Under the pieces are notes generated by a model that did not search any database, was not told where the DNA came from, and saw only the letters and a list, made by a program, of their open reading frames with translations. Below, piece by piece: positions 21,721-30,531 of a stretch of DNA of 44,903 nt. A program made the position numbers and the translations under genes. The stretch is from Nocardia niigatensis NBRC 100131 (GTDB lineage: Bacteria; Actinomycetota; Actinomycetes; Mycobacteriales; Mycobacteriaceae): positions 1 to 44,903 of the forward strand of contig NZ_BAGC01000049.1 of NCBI RefSeq assembly GCF_000308655.1, in the 5' to 3' direction. How positions within the stretch are numbered: the first letter of the stretch is position 1; the number at the start of each line of letters is the position of its first letter.

Positions 21721-23295
21721 GTGACCAGCAGACTCATCCTGTGGGCGCTGCGTGCGCCGGGGGGTCTGTCTGCTGTCGTCATGGCGTGCAATCTCGGTGG
21801 CCTCGCGGTGATCACCACCGAACTGTTCCTGAGCGGTTTCCTGAGCCGGCTCGGGCCGGACTGGATGGCCACCTTCATTCAGGTGTCGATCTATCCCGCC
21901 ATCGGCGCGCTGGTCGGCATCATGCTCGCGGTGCGGGACCGGCACCACTACTTCAGCTGGCTGGACCAGCGCCGGCCACCGACCGAGGTCGAGGCGAAAC
22001 GGCTGCTGCGGCTGCCGGTCGCGATCACCGGCCGGGCCCTGGCCATCTGGCTGCCGGGCGTGTTCGTGGCCGCCTTCGTCTTCGCGCACGCCACCGGGGA
22101 CCGCAGCTTCCCGGTCGTGCTGTCGATGTTCACCCTGGGCGGGCTGGAATCGGCGGCGCTGACCTTCCTGATCGTGGACCGGCTCATCCGGCCGACCATT
22201 CCGGTGGTGGCCGAGGTGCTGGACGAGACCGCGCACTGGAGCAATACCGTGCTGGCCCGGGTGCTGGTCACCTTCGCGGTGGCCGGGGCGGTGCCGCTGT
22301 TCATGTTGATCACCGTGCTCGCCGACCCGTCGACCGCCGCCCAGGACCGCATTCGGACCGGCATCTACATGGCCATCGTCGGCTTGTCCGCGGGCGTGGT
22401 GGCGACCGCGGCGCTGGCCCGCGCGGTCGCCACGCCGATGCACACGTTGCGGGCCGCGCTGGATCGGATCGCGCACGGCGATCTCGAGGCTCGGGTGACG
22501 ATCAACAGCACCAGCGAGATCGGGCGGCTCGAGCATTCGGTGAACGAACTGGCCGCCAATCTCAGTGAGCGCGAGCGCATGCGGACCGTCTTCGGCCGGC
22601 ACGTGGGCACCGAGGTGGCCGAGCGGGCGCTGTCGGGCAGCCCCAGCCTGACCGGTGACATGCGGGTGGCGACCGCGCTGTTCGTGGACGTGACCGGGTC
22701 GGTGGCCATGGCCACCGAGCTCGCCCCGCACGATTTCGTGGCCAAGCTGAACCGGCTGCTGTCCATCGTGGTGGCGGCCACCGAGGACAACCACGGCCTG
22801 GTCAACAAGTTCGAAGGCGATGCGGCGCTGTGCATTTTCGGCGCGCCCATCGCGCTCGACGACAACGCCACCCCGGCGTTGCGGGCCGCCCGCCGGATGC
22901 GCGACGAGGTAGCCGCGCTGGGCGAACTGGATGTGGGCATCGGCATCGCGCGCGGGCTGGTGTTCGCCGGCGATGTCGGTACCGACAGCCGGCTGGAGTT
23001 CACCGTCATCGGTGACGCGGTCAACGAGGCCGCCCGCCTCACCACCGAGGCCAAGCTGGTGCCGCGCCGGATTCTGGCCAGTCAGGCGGTCATAGACGCC
23101 GCCTGCCCCGACGAGCGCACGCGGTGGATCCTGCACGACACTCTCCACCTCCGCGGCCGCAGGGAACCCACTCCGGGCTGGACCGACGTGGCGTCCCCCG
23201 CAACGCCCCACCGCAACGGCAACGGCCTGACGGCCGCCCCCCGACCGGCCGGACTTCCCGCTTCGGAGTCCGCCGACCGGGCCGCGGATCGCTAA
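21721..23295 (+). CDS. Membrane-bound class III adenylate/guanylate cyclase with HAMP domain
   Basis: 524 aa from a GTG at 21721. About six N-terminal transmembrane helices (residues 1-240) are followed by a HAMP linker (RAVATPMHTLRAALDRIAHGDLEARV) and a catalytic domain. The metal aspartates are in FVDVTGS and FEGDAALC. The substrate lysine is in NKFEGD, and the transition-state Asn and Arg in VIGDAVNEAARL. It is the same architecture as Rv1318c, Rv1319c, Rv1320c and Rv3645. A proline/Ala-rich tail of about 40 residues follows. It probably turns a membrane signal into cAMP. It is 58 bp after hemolysin III and may be co-transcribed with it. Confidence 0.93.
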   Translation: MTSRLILWALRAPGGLSAVVMACNLGGLAVITTELFLSGFLSRLGPDWMATFIQVSIYPAIGALVGIMLAVRDRHHYFSWLDQRRPPTEVEAKRLLRLPVAITGRALAIWLPGVFVAAFVFAHATGDRSFPVVLSMFTLGGLESAALTFLIVDRLIRPTIPVVAEVLDETAHWSNTVLARVLVTFAVAGAVPLFMLITVLADPSTAAQDRIRTGIYMAIVGLSAGVVATAALARAVATPMHTLRAALDRIAHGDLEARVTINSTSEIGRLEHSVNELAANLSERERMRTVFGRHVGTEVAERALSGSPSLTGDMRVATALFVDVTGSVAMATELAPHDFVAKLNRLLSIVVAATEDNHGLVNKFEGDAALCIFGAPIALDDNATPALRAARRMRDEVAALGELDVGIGIARGLVFAGDVGTDSRLEFTVIGDAVNEAARLTTEAKLVPRRILASQAVIDAACPDERTRWILHDTLHLRGRREPTPGWTDVASPATPHRNGNGLTAAPRPAGLPASESADRAADR

Positions 23296-23565
23296 TCATC
23301 AAGCCGCGCAGAGGTCACCCGGAGGGCGGTGCCGGGCCGCGCGCACCCAGGGGCCGGGACCTGGCGACAGTGCGGTGAAAAACCTGATCTGAACACGATT
23401 CCGGACTGTAGGACCGCCCGATGCGCGGGGCAACGGAATATGCGGTGCGCACGCGTGCGGACCGAGGAGTGGACCGGATCGAATCCCACTGTGGTACTGC
23501 GGAACCGGACCGATGCCATACCCGCGGGTGATTCGGCGCGGTGTGGGGAACCGGACAGTGGGGTC

Positions 23566-24117
23566 ATGACCGAGATCGGCGCGTTCGAACGGAAGTCGGC
23601 GGCGGGGTGGGCGCAGCCCGAGCGGGCGATACTGGCCTACCGGGCGATCGTGGCCGCGCTGGTCGCCGGGGTGGCGGAGACCCTGGGGCACGCCACCCTG
23701 GCCCTCTACGATCCCGGCACGCGGGCTTCGGGGCTCGCGGCCGGGCTGGCGGTGCGGGCGGCGATCTACCTGACGGTGTTCGCACTGGCGGCCCGGATGC
23801 TGTTCGGAAGTCGTTGGGCGCGCGGGATGCTCGTGCTGGGGCTGGGCACGGTCGGGCTGGCCTCGCTGGTGGTGGAGCCGGTCGGGGCGATCCTCTCGGC
23901 CGGGGACCTCGGTGCGCTGTGCACGGGCTGGACTCCGAAGACTGTGGTATTCGGGGTGTTTCGCGCCGTGCACATTGTCGCGGTGCTCGTCGCCGTCCCC
24001 GCCGCGGTGCTGGCGGGGCAGCGCGTCGATCAGGCGGTGGGCGGGGGCAGCAGTCCGGCGCGCACATCCTCGACCGTGGTGACCGGGAGGTCGCAGACCG
24101 AGCCGCGGCAGATGTAG
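23566..24117 (+). CDS. Small integral membrane protein of unknown function
   Basis: 183 aa from the ATG at 23566. After a 20-residue head (MTEIGAFERKSAAGWAQPER) there are four hydrophobic segments: AIVAALVAGVAETLGHATLALY, LAAGLAVRAAIYLTVFALAARML, MLVLGLGTVGLASLVVEPVGAIL and VVFGVFRAVHIVAVLVAVPAAVL. The C-terminal tail overlaps the end of the converging DUF255 gene by 88 bp, so its last 29 residues are antisense to that gene. No family recognised. The 270-bp stretch before it (23296-23565) holds no recognisable gene or signal. Confidence 0.72.
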   Translation: MTEIGAFERKSAAGWAQPERAILAYRAIVAALVAGVAETLGHATLALYDPGTRASGLAAGLAVRAAIYLTVFALAARMLFGSRWARGMLVLGLGTVGLASLVVEPVGAILSAGDLGALCTGWTPKTVVFGVFRAVHIVAVLVAVPAAVLAGQRVDQAVGGGSSPARTSSTVVTGRSQTEPRQM

Positions 24118-26123
24118 GCGGCGGAAGTGTCGCGCACCGGGGGCCGGTCGGCCAGCAGCGGCTGGGAGTCGACGGCGCCGGAGACGATGACCGATCCGCC
24201 CGGGGCGGCGGTGCGAGCGGCGGCCAGTAATGTGGCGGCCCAGCCGGATTCGCCGTCCGGTCCGTCGACGACGGCCACCTGGATCGGGCCGCGCAGCGCG
24301 GCCTCGGCGACGGCGAGCCAGTGGCCGGCCGAGCGGGGTGCGCGGGCCAGCAGCACCGCTCCCCTGGTCAGGGTGTGATCGGCCAGCTGCCGGTAGCGCT
24401 CGGACCGCTCCGGGCCGGTGAGGGCGGCGGCGGTGAGCAGCGCCTCGGCGAGCACCGCGGCGCCGGACGGGGTGGCGCCGTCCAGAGGGTCGCGCGGGCG
24501 GGTCAGCAGGGTCTCGGCGTCGTCGGCGGTGTCGAACCAGCTGCCGGAGGTTTCCGGATCGGCGAAGTGGGTGATGGCGGCGTCCAGCAGATCCTGCGCC
24601 GCGTCCAGCCACTCCCCCTCGGCGCTCTGATGCAGCGCGAGCAACCCGAGTGCGAGCCAGGCGTAATCCTCCAGCACACCCGGGGCGACGCCGGGCACGC
24701 CGCCGAGCGAGGCGCGGCACACCCGGCCGTCGGTGACGTGGGCGTCGAGCAGGTAGCGGGCACAGCGGACAGCGGCCGCGATCCACTCCGGATATCCATG
24801 CGCCGCACCGGCTTCCGCGAGCGCGACGATGGCCATGCCGTTCCAGGCGGTGACCACCTTGTCGTCGCGCTCCGGCTGCGGACGGCGGGCGCGGGCGGCG
24901 GACAGGTTCGCCCGGATCGCCTCGAACCGTTCGTCATCGACCGGTTTCGGATCGGTGTACCGGGTCAGCACGGAGGTGCCGTGCTCGAAGGTGCCCGCCG
25001 TGGTGACATCGAAAAACTCTGCGGCCCAAGCGCCGTCGAGCGCACCGAGCGCGCCGTTGAGCTCGGCGGGCGTCCATACGTAGGTGGCGCCCTCCACCCC
25101 CGGACCGTCCGGCTCGAGGTGCGTGTCCGCGTCCAGCGCCGAGGCGAACGCCCCCTGCTCGGTGCCGAGATCGGTCAGCAGGAACTGCACGGTCTCGCGC
25201 GTCACCCGCAACGCCAGCGATTCCGCCGCACCGGTCACCCGATCCCCCGCGGACCCGTCATACCCCCGTCGCGCGAGATGCGCGTACACCCGCAGCAGCT
25301 GCGCATTGTCGTAGAGCATCTTCTCGAAGTGCGGCACCAGCCACGCCGCGTCCACCGAATACCGCGCGAACCCGCCCCGCAGCTGGTCATAGATCCCGCC
25401 GCGCGCCATCGCCTCGCAGGTGAACGAAACGGCGTGTAGCACAGTGGGATTGCCGGTCACCTCATAGTGCCGCAGCAGTCCTTCGAGCAGCGCCGACGGC
25501 GGAAACTTGGGCGCGCCCCCGAATCCCCCGTGCTTCCCATCCACATCCTTCAACACCGCGTTGACCGCATGCTCGACCAACTCCGGACCGACCCCGATCT
25601 CCGCATCCGGCAACCCCGCGGTCTGCTGCCGCAGCGCATCCGCCACCTGCCCCGCCGCCGCGTCCACCTCGTCCCGCCGATTCCGCCACGTCTCGGTCAC
25701 CGCGGTCAGCACCTGCGTGAACGACGGCATCCCGTGCCGCGGCGTCTTCGGGTAGTAGGTCCCGCAATAGAACGGCTCCCCCTCGGGCGTCAGGAAGCAC
25801 GTCATCGGCCACCCGCCCTGCCCCGTCATGGCCACGGTGGCATTCATGTACACCGCATCCAGATCAGGCCGCTCCTCCCGGTCCACCTTGATGCACACGA
25901 AGTTCTCGTTCATCAGCGCAGCAGTCGCCTCATCCTCGAACGACTCGTGCGCCATCACATGACACCAATGGCAACTCGCGTATCCGATGGACAGCAGGAT
26001 CGGCACATCCCGCTCCGCCGCCTCGGCCAGCGCCTGCGCGTCCCACTCCCGCCAATCGACCGGATTTCCGGCATGCTGACGCAGGTAAGGTGATGTCGCA
26101 CCAGCCAATTGGTTCACACCCAT
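24030..26123 (-). CDS. DUF255 thioredoxin-fold protein (Rv1084-like, SSP411/YyaL family)
   Basis: 697 aa. The N-terminal thioredoxin-like domain has the redox-type motif SCHWCHVMAHESFED (C51 and C54) and VDREERPDLD, and the TGQGGWPMTCFLTPEGEPF segment. The rest is an (alpha/alpha)6-barrel resembling glycosidases/epimerases. The biochemical role is unknown. Start ATG 26123 (GVNQLAGATSPYLRQHAGNPVDW); AGGAGG is only three bases away, so the GTG two codons later may be used instead. It is the orthologue of Rv1084. In M. tuberculosis the next gene is Rv1083, here displaced by the 11-kb island. Confidence 0.92.
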   Translation of the reverse strand: MGVNQLAGATSPYLRQHAGNPVDWREWDAQALAEAAERDVPILLSIGYASCHWCHVMAHESFEDEATAALMNENFVCIKVDREERPDLDAVYMNATVAMTGQGGWPMTCFLTPEGEPFYCGTYYPKTPRHGMPSFTQVLTAVTETWRNRRDEVDAAAGQVADALRQQTAGLPDAEIGVGPELVEHAVNAVLKDVDGKHGGFGGAPKFPPSALLEGLLRHYEVTGNPTVLHAVSFTCEAMARGGIYDQLRGGFARYSVDAAWLVPHFEKMLYDNAQLLRVYAHLARRGYDGSAGDRVTGAAESLALRVTRETVQFLLTDLGTEQGAFASALDADTHLEPDGPGVEGATYVWTPAELNGALGALDGAWAAEFFDVTTAGTFEHGTSVLTRYTDPKPVDDERFEAIRANLSAARARRPQPERDDKVVTAWNGMAIVALAEAGAAHGYPEWIAAAVRCARYLLDAHVTDGRVCRASLGGVPGVAPGVLEDYAWLALGLLALHQSAEGEWLDAAQDLLDAAITHFADPETSGSWFDTADDAETLLTRPRDPLDGATPSGAAVLAEALLTAAALTGPERSERYRQLADHTLTRGAVLLARAPRSAGHWLAVAEAALRGPIQVAVVDGPDGESGWAATLLAAARTAAPGGSVIVSGAVDSQPLLADRPPVRDTSAAYICRGSVCDLPVTTVEDVRAGLLPPPTA

Positions 26124-26145
26124 CAACCTCCTATACCGAGCAGGC

Positions 26146-26457
26146 TCACTGCACGCTTCGCCACTTCTCCTCGACCCGCCGGACTCGGATTTGCCGGAAT
26201 GGCAACATCTGTCCTGCCACCGCACCCGCGCACTCGTGGGCCATCACTTGAAGACTAGTGCGCCGTACCGTGACGACGTACAGGCGAGTTGCGGCGGCCG
26301 CACAGTCAGCGCAGCCACTGCGGACACGGTGAGCCCGGGTGTACTCGCGGACCCGGTCTCGATGCTGTTCGGCGTCGAAGACGATTGTGGTGCTGGGATC
26401 GCTGAGCACGGCGGCGCGACACCACCGGTCCCGTAAGTCGGCACGTCGCAACGACAC
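26146..26457 (-). CDS. Doubtful small ORF, 103 codons
   Basis: Open frame with GTG start, 22 bp upstream of the DUF255 gene on the same strand. The predicted protein is basic and contains CADC and a YVVTVRRTSLQVM segment. GC at third positions is clearly lower than in neighbouring genes and there is no ribosome-binding site. It resembles no family I know. It could be a decayed gene or chance frame. Nothing better is visible in the 26124-26562 interval apart from the inverted repeat at 26495. Confidence 0.22.
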   Translation of the reverse strand: MSLRRADLRDRWCRAAVLSDPSTTIVFDAEQHRDRVREYTRAHRVRSGCADCAAAATRLYVVTVRRTSLQVMAHECAGAVAGQMLPFRQIRVRRVEEKWRSVQ

Positions 26458-26494
26458 GCGCGGGGACTCAGCAATGCGTGGGTGCCGAGGCGGC

Positions 26495-26549
26495 GGGCAC
26501 CGCCCATCGTCGGTTACTGCACAGAAGCGGTTGACGAAGGGCGGTGCCC
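26495..26549 (-). terminator. Long inverted repeat after the secreted glycine-zipper gene
   Basis: Perfect 11-bp arms GGGCACCGCCC / GGGCGGTGCCC with a 33-nt loop, 14 nt beyond the stop at 26563. No T-run. Plausible end of the BKACE-region transcript. Confidence 0.45.
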
Positions 26550-26562
26550 GGTTGCGGATTCT

Positions 26563-27327
26563 CTATTTGCCTGGCGTGGACGCCTGCGCGGGATCTTTGC
26601 AGTAGGCGGTATCGGGCGGGCAGGGCGCGAGGATCGTGGAGAAGTATTGGATCGCGGAGAACAATGTGATGGGCCCGCCGGCGACGACGAGCCCGGCCAT
26701 GGTTCCGACGGCACCGAGGGTGGCGGCACCCAGGACACAGCCCGCGATGGCGGCGCCGACGAAGGGGACGAGCAGTGCCATGACGGGACTGGTGAGCACG
26801 GCACCAGCGGCCGCGCCGACCAGACACCCAGCACCCGCGCCGAGCACCGCGCCCAGGACCGCGCTGACGGCGGCTCCGATGGCCGCACGCTGCGCGAACA
26901 CGCCGAGGGCCTGAGCGTCGCGGGGAGTGAAGGATTCGGCGATCTGGGTGGCGGCCCGATCGGTGGTGATGACCTGATCGCCGGTGACGGCCTGTGAGGT
27001 CGGCACGGGTTGTCCGGTGTTCTTCTCGGGGGTGAGTGTTGCTGTGCCGCCGTCGATTCGGGCGGCGATCGGGTACGCGGTGTTGTCGATGCGATAGGTG
27101 AGTGGGACCGCGGCGATCGGTCGGTCGGCGGGGTCGGTGAGGACGAGCTGGTCTCCGGCGAGTTTCAGGCCGCCGCCGCTGATGGTCAGCAGTGCGGCAT
27201 CGCCCTGACGTGTGACTTCGTAGTGGACAGCGGCGCCGCTGTCGCCGGGTTGTGGGCCGGCGTTGGCGGTCGCGGTGGTGAGCGCGAGGGCCGTCGCGGC
27301 GAGCACGGCGGTGGTGGTTTTCCTCAT
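26563..27327 (-). CDS. Secreted protein with glycine-zipper tail (DUF8020-like)
   Basis: 254 aa. A cleavable signal peptide (MRKTTTAVLAATALALTTATANA) ends near residue 23-25. Residues 30-120 form a small beta-rich domain (HYEVTRQGDAALLTISGGGLKLAG, TYRIDNTAYPIAARIDGG). Residues about 150-235 are glycine-zipper hydrophobic repeats (AAIGAAVSAVLGAVLGAGAG) that could insert into the mycolate envelope. Two Cys near the end (APCPPDTAYCKDP) may form a disulfide. Such proteins are common and multi-copy in Nocardia and Rhodococcus; the DUF8020 name is from memory. GAGGA is eight bases before the ATG at 27327, which favours this start over 27357. It follows the MFS gene by 133 bp. Confidence 0.75.
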   Translation of the reverse strand: MRKTTTAVLAATALALTTATANAGPQPGDSGAAVHYEVTRQGDAALLTISGGGLKLAGDQLVLTDPADRPIAAVPLTYRIDNTAYPIAARIDGGTATLTPEKNTGQPVPTSQAVTGDQVITTDRAATQIAESFTPRDAQALGVFAQRAAIGAAVSAVLGAVLGAGAGCLVGAAAGAVLTSPVMALLVPFVGAAIAGCVLGAATLGAVGTMAGLVVAGGPITLFSAIQYFSTILAPCPPDTAYCKDPAQASTPGK

Positions 27328-27460
27328 CGATTGTTTCCTCGGGTTATCGGTGTACATCGGTGGTGGAATGGTTTGTGCGCGTGATCAGTTCGGTGAGCGC
27401 CCGCCCATCGCGTTGATCGCATCGGTGACCCGGCCGAACGGCGGGGATGCGGCCGTGCGG

Positions 27461-28798
27461 TCAAGCAGCCGGGCGGCTCGTGTTCACGAGGGCCAGGCGG
27501 CGCAGTCCGGCCGGGTAGGTGTATCGGCCCACGGCCAAGGCGGCGATCGCGGCGACGTAGGTCAGCGGCACCAGGCGCAGCGCGGCGGCAAGCCCGTAAC
27601 GGTCGGCGAGGAAACCCACGACCAGCGGCCCGAGCGCAAGTCCGAAAATGTTGTTGGCCAGGGTGACCGTGGCGAAGGCGGTCGCCCGCAGACTGGGATG
27701 GGTCAGGCTGGCCACCATCGAACTCGTCGCTCCCGCAGATCCGGCCGCGGTCAACGCGCCCAGCGCCAGCAGGGTGAGCTGTGCGGGGCCGGTGTGCAGG
27801 CTGAAGGCGACGGTGAGCAAGACCAGCGAGATCGCGCAGTAGACCAGCGCGCTGCCCCACTGGCGTGCAGGCTGCCGACGGCCGACGCGGTCGGTGAGAA
27901 GGCCGCATACAACCATGCCGGTCCCGATGAGCAGCACATATCCTGCGGCCACGAGGCCGGCGCGGTCGGTGGGCAGGGCATAGGAGCGGTTGAAGAAGCT
28001 GGGCAGCCAGGCCATCAGCACGGCCGCGACGAACAGTTGCAGACCGCCGCCGATATAGGCGCACCACACCGACGCTGAGGAGAACAGGCTCGACAGCGGT
28101 GCCCGCACGGCGGTGGCGGTCGGTGTGAAGGCGGCGGCATCTGCCGCGACGGATTCGGCGAAAGTATGCCGACGCAAAGCCGATTCGGTGACCAGGACGC
28201 GAAACGCGCCGACCAGCACCAGCCCCAGACCGGCCATCAGAGCGAAGGTCCAGCGCCAGCCGACGTGCGCGGCGACGACACCGCCCAGCGCGACACCCAG
28301 GACCGACCCGAACGAACCGCCCGCCAGGAACGCCCCGCTCAGAGAGGCGCGTAGATGAGGCGCGAACACCGCCAGCATCACCGCGGCTCCGACGCTGCCG
28401 TATGCGGCCTCTCCGACCCCGACCAGGAAACGCGCGCCCAGCAGCTGTGCGTATCCGCTGGCGAAGGCGCACAACAGGGTGGCCAGGCTCCAGACCGTCG
28501 CCATGATCAGCATGCTGCGCACACGGCCCCACCGATCCGCGACCAGCGACAGGGGAAACGCCAGCAGTCCCACCATCAGGGCAACGACACTGGTCAGCGA
28601 GCCCAGCTGCGAATCCGACAGTCCCCATTCGGATTTCAGCAGCGGGAACACCGCCGCGAGCACTTGGCGGGACATGTAGTCCGACAGCATCAAACTGAAG
28701 GTCAACCCGAACACGACCCACGGGAAAACCCGTGAACGTTGATGCGGAGGTGCGGTGGCCCTCGCCGACGAGTCGACGGGGGTGGTGGAGATATCCAT
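27461..28798 (-). CDS. MFS transporter of the BKACE cluster
   Basis: 445 aa, twelve transmembrane helices. The loop 2-3 MFS motif is ADRWGRVRSML and the N-terminal helix contains DYMSRQVLAAVFPLLKSEWGLSD, typical of organic anion/aromatic acid or spinster-like symporters. The start MDISTTPVDSS at 28798 has GAGGAAG upstream. The gene follows the BKACE gene and is separated from it by a 26-bp palindrome. By context it imports the substrate of the pathway or exports a product; the substrate is not readable. Confidence 0.88.
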   Translation of the reverse strand: MDISTTPVDSSARATAPPHQRSRVFPWVVFGLTFSLMLSDYMSRQVLAAVFPLLKSEWGLSDSQLGSLTSVVALMVGLLAFPLSLVADRWGRVRSMLIMATVWSLATLLCAFASGYAQLLGARFLVGVGEAAYGSVGAAVMLAVFAPHLRASLSGAFLAGGSFGSVLGVALGGVVAAHVGWRWTFALMAGLGLVLVGAFRVLVTESALRRHTFAESVAADAAAFTPTATAVRAPLSSLFSSASVWCAYIGGGLQLFVAAVLMAWLPSFFNRSYALPTDRAGLVAAGYVLLIGTGMVVCGLLTDRVGRRQPARQWGSALVYCAISLVLLTVAFSLHTGPAQLTLLALGALTAAGSAGATSSMVASLTHPSLRATAFATVTLANNIFGLALGPLVVGFLADRYGLAAALRLVPLTYVAAIAALAVGRYTYPAGLRRLALVNTSRPAA

Positions 28799-28826
28799 GG
28801 CGCTTCCTCGAGCCTGGTGGAACTGA

Positions 28827-28852
28827 CGGTCCGGCCGCATGCGGCCGGACCG
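28827..28852. promoter_or_regulatory. Perfect 26-bp palindrome between BKACE and MFS genes
   Basis: Half-site CGGTCCGGCCGCA followed by its exact complement. In RNA it forms a 12-13-bp GC stem with almost no loop. It could be an intercistronic stabilising or attenuating hairpin, or an operator. Confidence 0.55.
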
Positions 28853-28920
28853 GTCGACGGACGGACATGCGCGGTGCGCCGATCGCGATGCCCGCGACCG
28901 GCTCACTCACCTGCGAAAGA

Positions 28921-29970
28921 TCAAGCGTGGTGCAGGAATCCGACCTGCCCCGGCTGCCGGTTCGGCGGGTACCCGATCTTGGCCAGCGCCTCGTCGGTGC
29001 TGGAGTAGACCTCGTCGAACAAGTAAATGTCGCGCGCCTCCTTGCAGGAGGCCACACCGCGGCCGAGCTCGTCGGCGATGCGAACCATCTGCTCAACCTG
29101 TTCGACCGAGGTGCGCCGTTCGCCCTTGCGGCCCCACAGGTTGTCCTCGATACCGACCCGGACGTGCTGGCCCAGCGCGATCGCTACGGTGCACATCGGG
29201 GTGACGTTGCGCATGATCGTCTCGATCGTCAGCACCGCGCCATCCGGAGTCCGGCGGATGAACTCCACCAGGTCCGCCGGATGCAGCCCCGCCGAGCCAC
29301 CGCCGATCGCAACATAATTCAGCACCAGCGGGCCGGTGTAGGAGCCGCGGCGAATCAATCGCTCGACCGTCTCCAGCTGATGCACCGAGCCGAGCATGAA
29401 ATGCGGCTGGATGCCCGCGTCGGTCAGCCTGCGCAGATGCTCGAGGTAGAACTCCGGCCCGGCCTCGACGACCATGTCGCGATATGCCTTCTGCAGCACC
29501 GGGTTCTGCAGCGAGGTGCCGGCGATGTCGTCATCGGTCAGCAGCTCGGTGATGTTCATCTGGCTGGTGTTGATAGCGATGGTGACCTGATCCGGCTTCG
29601 GATCGAGTTCCGCGAGCAGGTGGCGGGTGTCGTAGTCCAGCCACTTCGCCTGCTCGGCGCCCTCCGGCGGCGCGAAGGAAATCGATCCGCCGACCTGCAG
29701 GATCATCTCCGGCACCGCCTCACGCAGGCGGCCCAGCATCTCGTTGAACAGCTCGAACCGCTTCGATCCCCGCCCATCTGCCTCCCGGACGTGGACGTGC
29801 AGCACCTGCGCGCCCGCGTTGTAGCAGTCCACCGCCTTCTGGATCTGCTCGTCCATGGTCACCGGAATGTCGTCGGAATCGCCGGGCAGGAACTCCGGGC
29901 CGTACGGGGCCACCTGGATGACCAGTTTCTCCTGGTTCTCCGGTAGCAGCGAATCATCGAGGTAGTGCAT
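28921..29970 (-). CDS. Beta-keto acid cleavage enzyme (BKACE, DUF849)
   Basis: 349 aa TIM-barrel enzyme. The family (founder: 3-keto-5-aminohexanoate cleavage enzyme) condenses a beta-keto acid with acetyl-CoA and splits it to acetoacetate and a new CoA ester. The zinc-binding HVH is at 58-60 (AGAQVLHVHVREADGR), and the later metal/catalytic segment is HVRVGIEDNLWGRKGE. The N-terminal catalytic strand reads IQVAPYGPEF, slightly different from the common ITxAxxGA. The substrate is unknown. GGAAGGA lies six bases upstream of the ATG at 29970. It is 43 bp after the CMD-like gene, and the two clearly form an operon. Confidence 0.9.
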   Translation of the reverse strand: MHYLDDSLLPENQEKLVIQVAPYGPEFLPGDSDDIPVTMDEQIQKAVDCYNAGAQVLHVHVREADGRGSKRFELFNEMLGRLREAVPEMILQVGGSISFAPPEGAEQAKWLDYDTRHLLAELDPKPDQVTIAINTSQMNITELLTDDDIAGTSLQNPVLQKAYRDMVVEAGPEFYLEHLRRLTDAGIQPHFMLGSVHQLETVERLIRRGSYTGPLVLNYVAIGGGSAGLHPADLVEFIRRTPDGAVLTIETIMRNVTPMCTVAIALGQHVRVGIEDNLWGRKGERRTSVEQVEQMVRIADELGRGVASCKEARDIYLFDEVYSSTDEALAKIGYPPNRQPGQVGFLHHA

Positions 29971-30013
29971 GATCGTCCTTCCTGATCGTGGATTTGCTTG
30001 TTGCGGAGCGGAT

Positions 30014-30448
30014 TTACCGCTGCTCCGCGCGGCGACGCTCGTAGGCGTCGAGTTCTTCGGCGAGCACGGGGACCCCGATGTTGCAGGCATGGATGCCCAG
30101 CACACTGGTCAGCTCGAGGACTGCGAGGATCTCCTCGCGTGACACGCCCAGCTCCAACGCGGCGCGAATGTGGCGGCGTACCCCCGGCGAGTACATGTGC
30201 GTGCACGCGGCGTCGACCGCGATGCTCAGCAGTTCCACGAACTGCGGGGACAGCACGCCGCGCCGAACCGGCAGCGTGCCCATGGACACGAACTGCTCGG
30301 TCCACTCCGGGTCCCAATCCAAAAGCTTGTCCCACAGCGGATTCCAAGCGCCTCGAGCCTGCATGCCGTCGACGACGGGGGTGGGCACGGATTCGGATTC
30401 GATGGCCACGGGCAGCTCCTGCGATGCGTTGAACGTGATGGCCGACAC
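30014..30448 (-). CDS. Carboxymuconolactone decarboxylase (CMD/AhpD)-like protein
   Basis: 144 aa from a GTG at 30448 with GGAGG eight bases upstream; an ATG at 30481 lacks such a site. The helical CMD core is visible: FVSMGTLPVRRGVLSPQFVELLSIAVDAACTHMYSPGVRRHIRAALELGVSREEILAVLEL. The AhpD-type redox pair CxxC is not present (CTHM has one Cys), so a peroxidase role is unlikely and a lactone/acid-handling role more likely. It is the first gene of the putative catabolic operon, divergent from the AraC regulator with an 83-bp gap. Confidence 0.82.
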   Translation of the reverse strand: MSAITFNASQELPVAIESESVPTPVVDGMQARGAWNPLWDKLLDWDPEWTEQFVSMGTLPVRRGVLSPQFVELLSIAVDAACTHMYSPGVRRHIRAALELGVSREEILAVLELTSVLGIHACNIGVPVLAEELDAYERRRAEQR

Positions 30449-30531
30449 GCTATGCGCCTCCGTAGCATCATGCTTGACCATATGAGACCGTGAACTTGAC
30501 AATTCGGGACATCACGAGGGAGGGTCGTCCT

